Of a DNA stretch of 18,213 nucleotides, positions 14,450 through 18,213 are shown one piece after another. Location of the stretch: NCBI GenBank assembly GCA_002368575.1, contig DFEA01000050.1, positions 1-18,213 of the forward strand. Reading direction: 5' to 3'. The position numbers and the translations under genes were made by a program. Origin of the DNA: Lachnospiraceae bacterium UBA3814 (GTDB lineage: Bacteria; Bacillota; Clostridia; Lachnospirales; Lachnospiraceae). The notes below the pieces were generated by a model. It was not told where the DNA came from and ran no database searches. It saw only the letters and a program-made list of their open reading frames with translations. How positions within the stretch are numbered: position 1 is the stretch's first letter; the number at the start of each line of letters is the position of its first letter.

Positions 14450-16005
14450 CATCCCACCTCCTTATACGATCCGACTATATCCTTTTTGGCGCCGGACATA
14501 TAAAGTCCCAGCTCCTCCCTCGTGGTCTTTTTAGGATCAAGCTGTCCGACTATCTCTCCCTCAAACATTACAAGAATCCTGTCAGAAACACTCATGACCT
14601 CCTCAAGCTCGAGAGACACAAGCAGCACCGCATGTCCCGAATCCCTGTGGGCGATCAGCCTTTTATGAATGGCCTCGATCGCGCCGACATCAAGGCCTCT
14701 CGTGGGCTGTACCGCCAGGAGAAGTCTGGGATCCCTGTCCAGCTCTCTTGCAATGATAGCCTTCTGCTGATTACCTCCCGACATGCTCCTTGCCCTTGTA
14801 ACAGCGCCCTGTCCGCTTCGTATATCATACTGCTCTATAAGCTTCTCCGCGTAGGCATATATATTCTTTTTCCTGAGAAAGCCGGCTGAATTACAGAATT
14901 CATGCTCAAAATATCTCTCAAGCACCAGGTTGTAAGCAAGATCATAATCAAGGATCAGTCCGTGCTTGTGCCGATCCTCCGGGATATGGCTCATTCCCGA
15001 GGTGGATCTCTGTCTTATGGAGGCACGGGAGATATCCATTCCCGAAAGCGTGATCCTCCCGCCGACTATGGGCTCAAGCCCCGACAGTCCGTATACTAAC
15101 TCCGTCTGGCCATTTCCGTCTATGCCCGCGATACAGACTATCTCTCCCTCCCTCACCTCAAATGACACATTTTTCACGGCATTGTTCTTATGGAGCTTTG
15201 AGGCGACAGTCATGTTTTCCACGTGAAGGATCACGTCCCCCGGGGCCCTGTCCTCCTTTTTCACCACTAACTGGACGTCCCTTCCGACCATCATCCTTGA
15301 GAGCTCCTCCCTGGTCGCAGCCGCAACATCTACCGTCCCTATGTATTTCCCCCTTCTTAAGACCGAGCAGCGGTCCGCGACCTCCATGATCTCCGCCAGC
15401 TTATGCGAGATGAAGAGTATGGATTTGCCCTCCTTTGCCAGGTTCTTCATTATCTGCATGAGCTCGTCTATCTCCGCCGGTGTCAGCACGGCAGTAGGTT
15501 CGTCAAAGATCAGTATCTCGTTATCCCTGTAAAGCATCTTGAGGATCTCTGTCCTCTGCTGCATACCGACGGTAATATCCTCTATCCTTGCATCCGGATC
15601 CACCCTGAGACCGTATCTGTCGGAAAGCTCAATGACCCTTTTTCTTGCCTCCTTCTTCTGAAGTATCCCGTTTTTTGTTGTTTCCACCCCCAGAATGATG
15701 TTTTCCAGCACGGTAAAGCACTGAACGAGCTTAAAATGCTGGTGGACCATTCCTATCCCCAGAGCGTTCGCATCGTTGGGATCCTTTATCGTAACCTCTT
15801 TGCCGTCCTTTTTTATGATCCCCTCCTCAGCCTGATAAAGCCCGAAGAGGACGCTCATAAGCGTACTCTTTCCCGCGCCGTTTTCCCCCAGAAGCGCGTG
15901 GATCTCTCCCTTCTTAAGCTGCAGGGTTATATTATCGTTTGCAATGATCCCGGGAAACCTCTTTGTAATGTTAAGCATCTCTATAGCGTAGGTTTCTTCA
16001 GCCAT
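14449..16005 (-). CDS. Nucleoside ABC transporter ATP-binding protein (NupO/YufO type)
   Basis: Double ATPase energising nucleoside import, 518 residues. Domain 1 has Walker A GENGAGKST (40-48), Q-loop MVHQHFKLV, signature ITVGMQQRTEI and Walker B LIFDEPTAVLTP. Domain 2 has the degenerate Walker A GIDGNGQTE, SHIPEDRHKHGL, signature SMSGGNQQKAIIA and LLLAVQPTRGLDVGA, where Gln replaces the usual catalytic Glu. This asymmetry, with one competent and one degenerate site, is the rule in the family. Start: ATG 16005 with AGGAGG 8 nt upstream. It is separated from the binding-protein gene by a strong terminator-like hairpin and overlaps the first permease gene at its end. Confidence 0.93.
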   Translation of the reverse strand: MAEETYAIEMLNITKRFPGIIANDNITLQLKKGEIHALLGENGAGKSTLMSVLFGLYQAEEGIIKKDGKEVTIKDPNDANALGIGMVHQHFKLVQCFTVLENIILGVETTKNGILQKKEARKRVIELSDRYGLRVDPDARIEDITVGMQQRTEILKMLYRDNEILIFDEPTAVLTPAEIDELMQIMKNLAKEGKSILFISHKLAEIMEVADRCSVLRRGKYIGTVDVAAATREELSRMMVGRDVQLVVKKEDRAPGDVILHVENMTVASKLHKNNAVKNVSFEVREGEIVCIAGIDGNGQTELVYGLSGLEPIVGGRITLSGMDISRASIRQRSTSGMSHIPEDRHKHGLILDYDLAYNLVLERYFEHEFCNSAGFLRKKNIYAYAEKLIEQYDIRSGQGAVTRARSMSGGNQQKAIIARELDRDPRLLLAVQPTRGLDVGAIEAIHKRLIAHRDSGHAVLLVSLELEEVMSVSDRILVMFEGEIVGQLDPKKTTREELGLYMSGAKKDIVGSYKEVG

Positions 16006-16062
16006 GAAATACCCCTCCTGACCATTGTTATTGAACCGCGCTCATCAGGCGGCACGGTCTGT

Positions 16063-16098
16063 AAAAAGGGACCGGAGGATGATCCATCCTCCGATCCC
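16063..16098 (-). terminator. Intrinsic terminator or attenuator inside the nucleoside operon
   Basis: The minus-strand RNA forms a 14-bp stem, GGGATCGGAGGATG (16098-16085) with CATCCTCCGGTCCC (16081-16068), one U-G pair and a 3-nt loop, followed directly by UUUUU (16067-16063). It lies 30 nt after the BMP lipoprotein stop and about 60 nt before the ATPase start. Partial termination here would yield excess receptor over transporter. I see no good promoter between it and the ATPase gene, so read-through is needed. Confidence 0.9.
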
Positions 16099-16127
16099 AC
16101 ACTCTTTTCAGGAACGCAGCATCGGAG

Positions 16128-17357
16128 TTATTTGATGTTGCCCTGGAAATTGATCTTTACCGTCTCTGCTGAGGGCTGCCCGGCAGAGATATCGTTTGAA
16201 ACGGTAATACTTCCGTCAGCCATCCCTGCTACGATCGCCTTATAGTCGTCCACCGTAAAGCTGTCTGTCCATATCGTGCTGTTAAGAGGGAGCTGTACAT
16301 AGTTCTTCTCAGGATTTTCCCCGTCAACTATACCAAGGCTTAAGACCTTACCCGCATAATCGTCCCATTTTCCGTCCCTGATGGCGGAAAGCAGGGTTTC
16401 AACGGTGGCGCCGAGACCCTTCATCGCCGAAGTGATCGTCATTCCTTCACCATACTGTCCGTCTATCGCAGCGGCCTGATCAACGTCAACACCTATGACC
16501 TTGCCATCAACCTTTGCCGCCGCCTCAGCCACGGAGGTATAGATAGCGCCGCCGCAGGCGAAAACCACCTCGGTCCCGCCGCTGTACCAGGTATCCATGG
16601 CAGCGGTTATATCGGCGTCGCCGTAGAACTGATTGCCGTATGCATAGTTTACCGTAACGTCGGCACCGTCCTCGGCAGCTGCCGCGTCAGCTCCCTGAAC
16701 AAAGCCGTATCCGTAACGCATAACACCCGGAACAGCCATTCCGCCTAAGAAGCCAAGCCTGGTATATCCCATCTTAACCGCCGCAAAGCCTGCCATATAG
16801 CCCACAAGCTCCTCCTGATATGAAGCAACGAATACGTTGGGCTCACTATATGTATCGGTTCCCGCCGCGCCTGCAAGATCAGACTCTGTCATATCAAGGC
16901 TTATGAACTTAATGTCCGGATACATGGGAGTGGCCTCAATTATCGCTTCCGCAAAGGCAAAGCCGGGCAATAGAACAACGTTATAGCCGTCCGCTACCGC
17001 CTTATCGATCATAGCGACGCGTTCTGCGGTGGAATCACCCTCAGGCTTGTAATAGGTAAATTCAAATCCGCCGGCATCGCAGAAGGCCTTGCATGCCTCA
17101 TACGTGGACTGGTTAAAGGACTGATCGGTAACATCACCGTAGTCGGTGACCATAGCCACCTTCATATCTTCCGCGGCTGCCGCCCTTGAACCTGTGTCAG
17201 CCGCCGCATCAGCTGCCGGTGCCTCGCTATCCGCAGGAGCCGCATCGGCCGCAGCCGCAGCCGTATCAGCAGGGGCTTCCGGAGCAGCACCTCCGCAGGC
17301 CGCGAGGGACAATACCATTGCCGCGCTCATAATCATTCCTATAAGTTTCTTTTTCAT
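16128..17357 (-). CDS. BMP-family nucleoside-binding lipoprotein
   Basis: Membrane-anchored receptor of the nucleoside importer, in the BMP family with PnrA/TmpC and NupN. The 409-residue product starts MKKKLIGMIMSAAMVLSLA with Cys21 in the lipobox SLAAC, then an Ala/Asp/Pro-rich linker to about residue 64. The binding domain starts MKVAMVTDYGDVTDQSFNQS, the BMP family signature for the ligand pocket. Later landmarks are KFISLDMTESD, GYMAGFAAVKMGYTRLGFLG, VVFACGGAIYTSVAEAA and VIGVDVDQAA. Start: ATG 17357; GGAGG is rather far at 13 nt, but a second GGAG lies 5 nt away. It is 24 nt downstream of the uridine phosphorylase gene, so the two are probably cotranscribed. Confidence 0.93.
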   Translation of the reverse strand: MKKKLIGMIMSAAMVLSLAACGGAAPEAPADTAAAAADAAPADSEAPAADAAADTGSRAAAAEDMKVAMVTDYGDVTDQSFNQSTYEACKAFCDAGGFEFTYYKPEGDSTAERVAMIDKAVADGYNVVLLPGFAFAEAIIEATPMYPDIKFISLDMTESDLAGAAGTDTYSEPNVFVASYQEELVGYMAGFAAVKMGYTRLGFLGGMAVPGVMRYGYGFVQGADAAAAEDGADVTVNYAYGNQFYGDADITAAMDTWYSGGTEVVFACGGAIYTSVAEAAAKVDGKVIGVDVDQAAAIDGQYGEGMTITSAMKGLGATVETLLSAIRDGKWDDYAGKVLSLGIVDGENPEKNYVQLPLNSTIWTDSFTVDDYKAIVAGMADGSITVSNDISAGQPSAETVKINFQGNIK

Positions 17358-17381
17358 ACTTACTCCATGTCCTCCTTTGAA

Positions 17382-18167
17382 TTATTTTCCGGTACCTTTA
17401 TCTTGCGTGATAAGCCTTTTGACAGCTTCTACCGCCACTCTTACCGCACAGTCGGTATCATGGACCTGGGGATTGGAGAGACCCTTCTTTGCTCTTTCCT
17501 GGTTTGCCATCACCAGAAGCACCGTACCTGTCCTTACCCTTAAACAGCTTCCGGTAATTAATACAGCCGCGGATTCCATCTCCGAGGCCAATACACCGCA
17601 CTTTATATAGGCCTCCCACTTATTGAGCAGCTCATACCCCACAGGCTTGGTCTCAGGCTCGTGCTGTCCGTAAAAGGAATCCTTGCAGTGAACAACCCCG
17701 GTATGCGTCCTGAAGCCCAGCTCCCCTGCCGCGTCCCTTAAGGCAAGAGTGACCGTAAGGTCGGGAACCGCCGGGAACTCGATGGGAGCATATTCCCTGC
17801 TGGTGCCCTCCATCCGGACAGCCCCGGTAGCGATCACGATATCGCCTCCCATGACCTCCTCCTGCATTCCGCCGCAGGTCCCTACCCTGATAAAGGTATC
17901 GACCCCGCATCTGAAAAGCTCCTCCATTGCGATAGCCGTCGAGGCCCCGCCTATCCCCGTCGAGGTAACGCTCACCTTCTCTCCGAGCAGGCTTCCGGTA
18001 TAGGTCCTGAATTCCCTGTTATCCGCGACAAGCTCCGCTCCGTCAAAATAATCCGCTATCTTTTTGCATCTTCCGGGATCACCGGGAAGGAGAACATACC
18101 TCCCCACATCGCCGGGCTTTGTATGGATATGATACTGGTAACCCGCCCCTTCAGTATAATCGACCAT
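17382..18167 (-). CDS. udp: Uridine phosphorylase
   Basis: Cytoplasmic nucleoside phosphorylase (NP-I family), splitting uridine with phosphate into uracil and ribose-1-phosphate. The 261-residue product has phosphate-site GDPGR (29-33), TGSLLGEKVSVTSTGIGGAS, RVGTCGG (94-100) and the ribose-binding EMES (196-199), all typical of Udp. The base-site loop reads DSFYGQHEPE. Compared with GQER in E. coli Udp, the Gln is kept (Gln168) but the Arg that contacts uracil is not at the same offset, so pyrimidine preference should be treated as likely rather than certain. Start: ATG 18167 with AGGAGA 8 nt upstream. It is the first gene of the visible nucleoside cluster; the promoter is probably beyond the right edge. 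Confidence 0.9.
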   Translation of the reverse strand: MVDYTEGAGYQYHIHTKPGDVGRYVLLPGDPGRCKKIADYFDGAELVADNREFRTYTGSLLGEKVSVTSTGIGGASTAIAMEELFRCGVDTFIRVGTCGGMQEEVMGGDIVIATGAVRMEGTSREYAPIEFPAVPDLTVTLALRDAAGELGFRTHTGVVHCKDSFYGQHEPETKPVGYELLNKWEAYIKCGVLASEMESAAVLITGSCLRVRTGTVLLVMANQERAKKGLSNPQVHDTDCAVRVAVEAVKRLITQDKGTGK

Positions 18168-18213
18168 AGTACGCTTCTCCTGTGAAAGCCACTACATAGA
18201 CTCGCGAATCGCT

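Noticed and set aside
14449..16005. Degenerate second ATPase site as evidence of a decaying gene
   Set aside because: Loss of a canonical second Walker A and catalytic Glu is standard in CUT2 and nucleoside-type dual ATPases; the frame is intact.
17360..17368. Minimal ATG-GAG-TAA upstream ORF before the BMP lipoprotein gene
   Set aside because: It is only 2 nt from the GGAGG site, too close for initiation, and such a short match is expected by chance. The GGAG within it probably helps the real start.
18168..18213. Near-palindrome GACTCGCGAATC at the right edge as an operator for the nucleoside cluster
   Set aside because: It is imperfect and cut off from its promoter context by the window edge, so nothing can be concluded.

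Overview
The window looks like a chromosomal stretch of a Gram-positive anaerobe of the Clostridia, most likely a member of the Lachnospiraceae. This is inferred from the strong AGGAGG-type ribosome sites, two lipoprotein-anchored ABC binding proteins with Ala/Pro/Glu-rich linkers, a DUF3048 (YerB-like) lipoprotein, a NupNOPQ-type nucleoside importer and an MmsAB/ChvE-type sugar importer. I see no phage, transposon, CRISPR, tRNA or rRNA. Everything except manC is on the minus strand.

Left part (1-5300), housekeeping. A partial prmA (ribosomal protein L11 methyltransferase) runs off the left edge. It is divergent from manC (mannose-1-phosphate guanylyltransferase), and both have recognisable promoters in the shared gap. 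manC converges with a DUF3048 lipoprotein gene on a perfect 15-bp bidirectional terminator. The lipoprotein gene has a near-consensus promoter and an unusually long leader with three consecutive hairpins. Upstream of it lies a one-piece NadD-NadE protein covering the last two steps of NAD synthesis.

Middle part (5300-11750), sugar uptake and pentose isomerisation. In transcription order (right to left): araA (L-arabinose isomerase), an RpiB/LacAB-family isomerase, then, behind a textbook sigma-A promoter with an inverted repeat over the start point, the binding protein, ATPase and permease of a multiple-monosaccharide ABC importer, closed by an intrinsic terminator. The araA linkage suggests L-arabinose as a substrate.

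Right part (11800-18200), nucleoside salvage. In transcription order: uridine phosphorylase, BMP-family nucleoside-binding lipoprotein, dual-domain ATPase, two overlapping permease genes and apt. Imported nucleosides would be phosphorolysed to base and ribose-1-phosphate, and adenine recaptured by Apt. A strong terminator-like hairpin sits between the binding-protein gene and the ATPase gene, and a hairpin also follows the sugar-binding-protein gene. Both would favour more binding protein than membrane components.

Nothing here looks like a wholly new system. The items best worth a second look are the structured leader of the DUF3048 gene, the NadD-NadE fusion, the divergent RpiB-like isomerase between araA and the importer, and the hairpins after both binding-protein genes.
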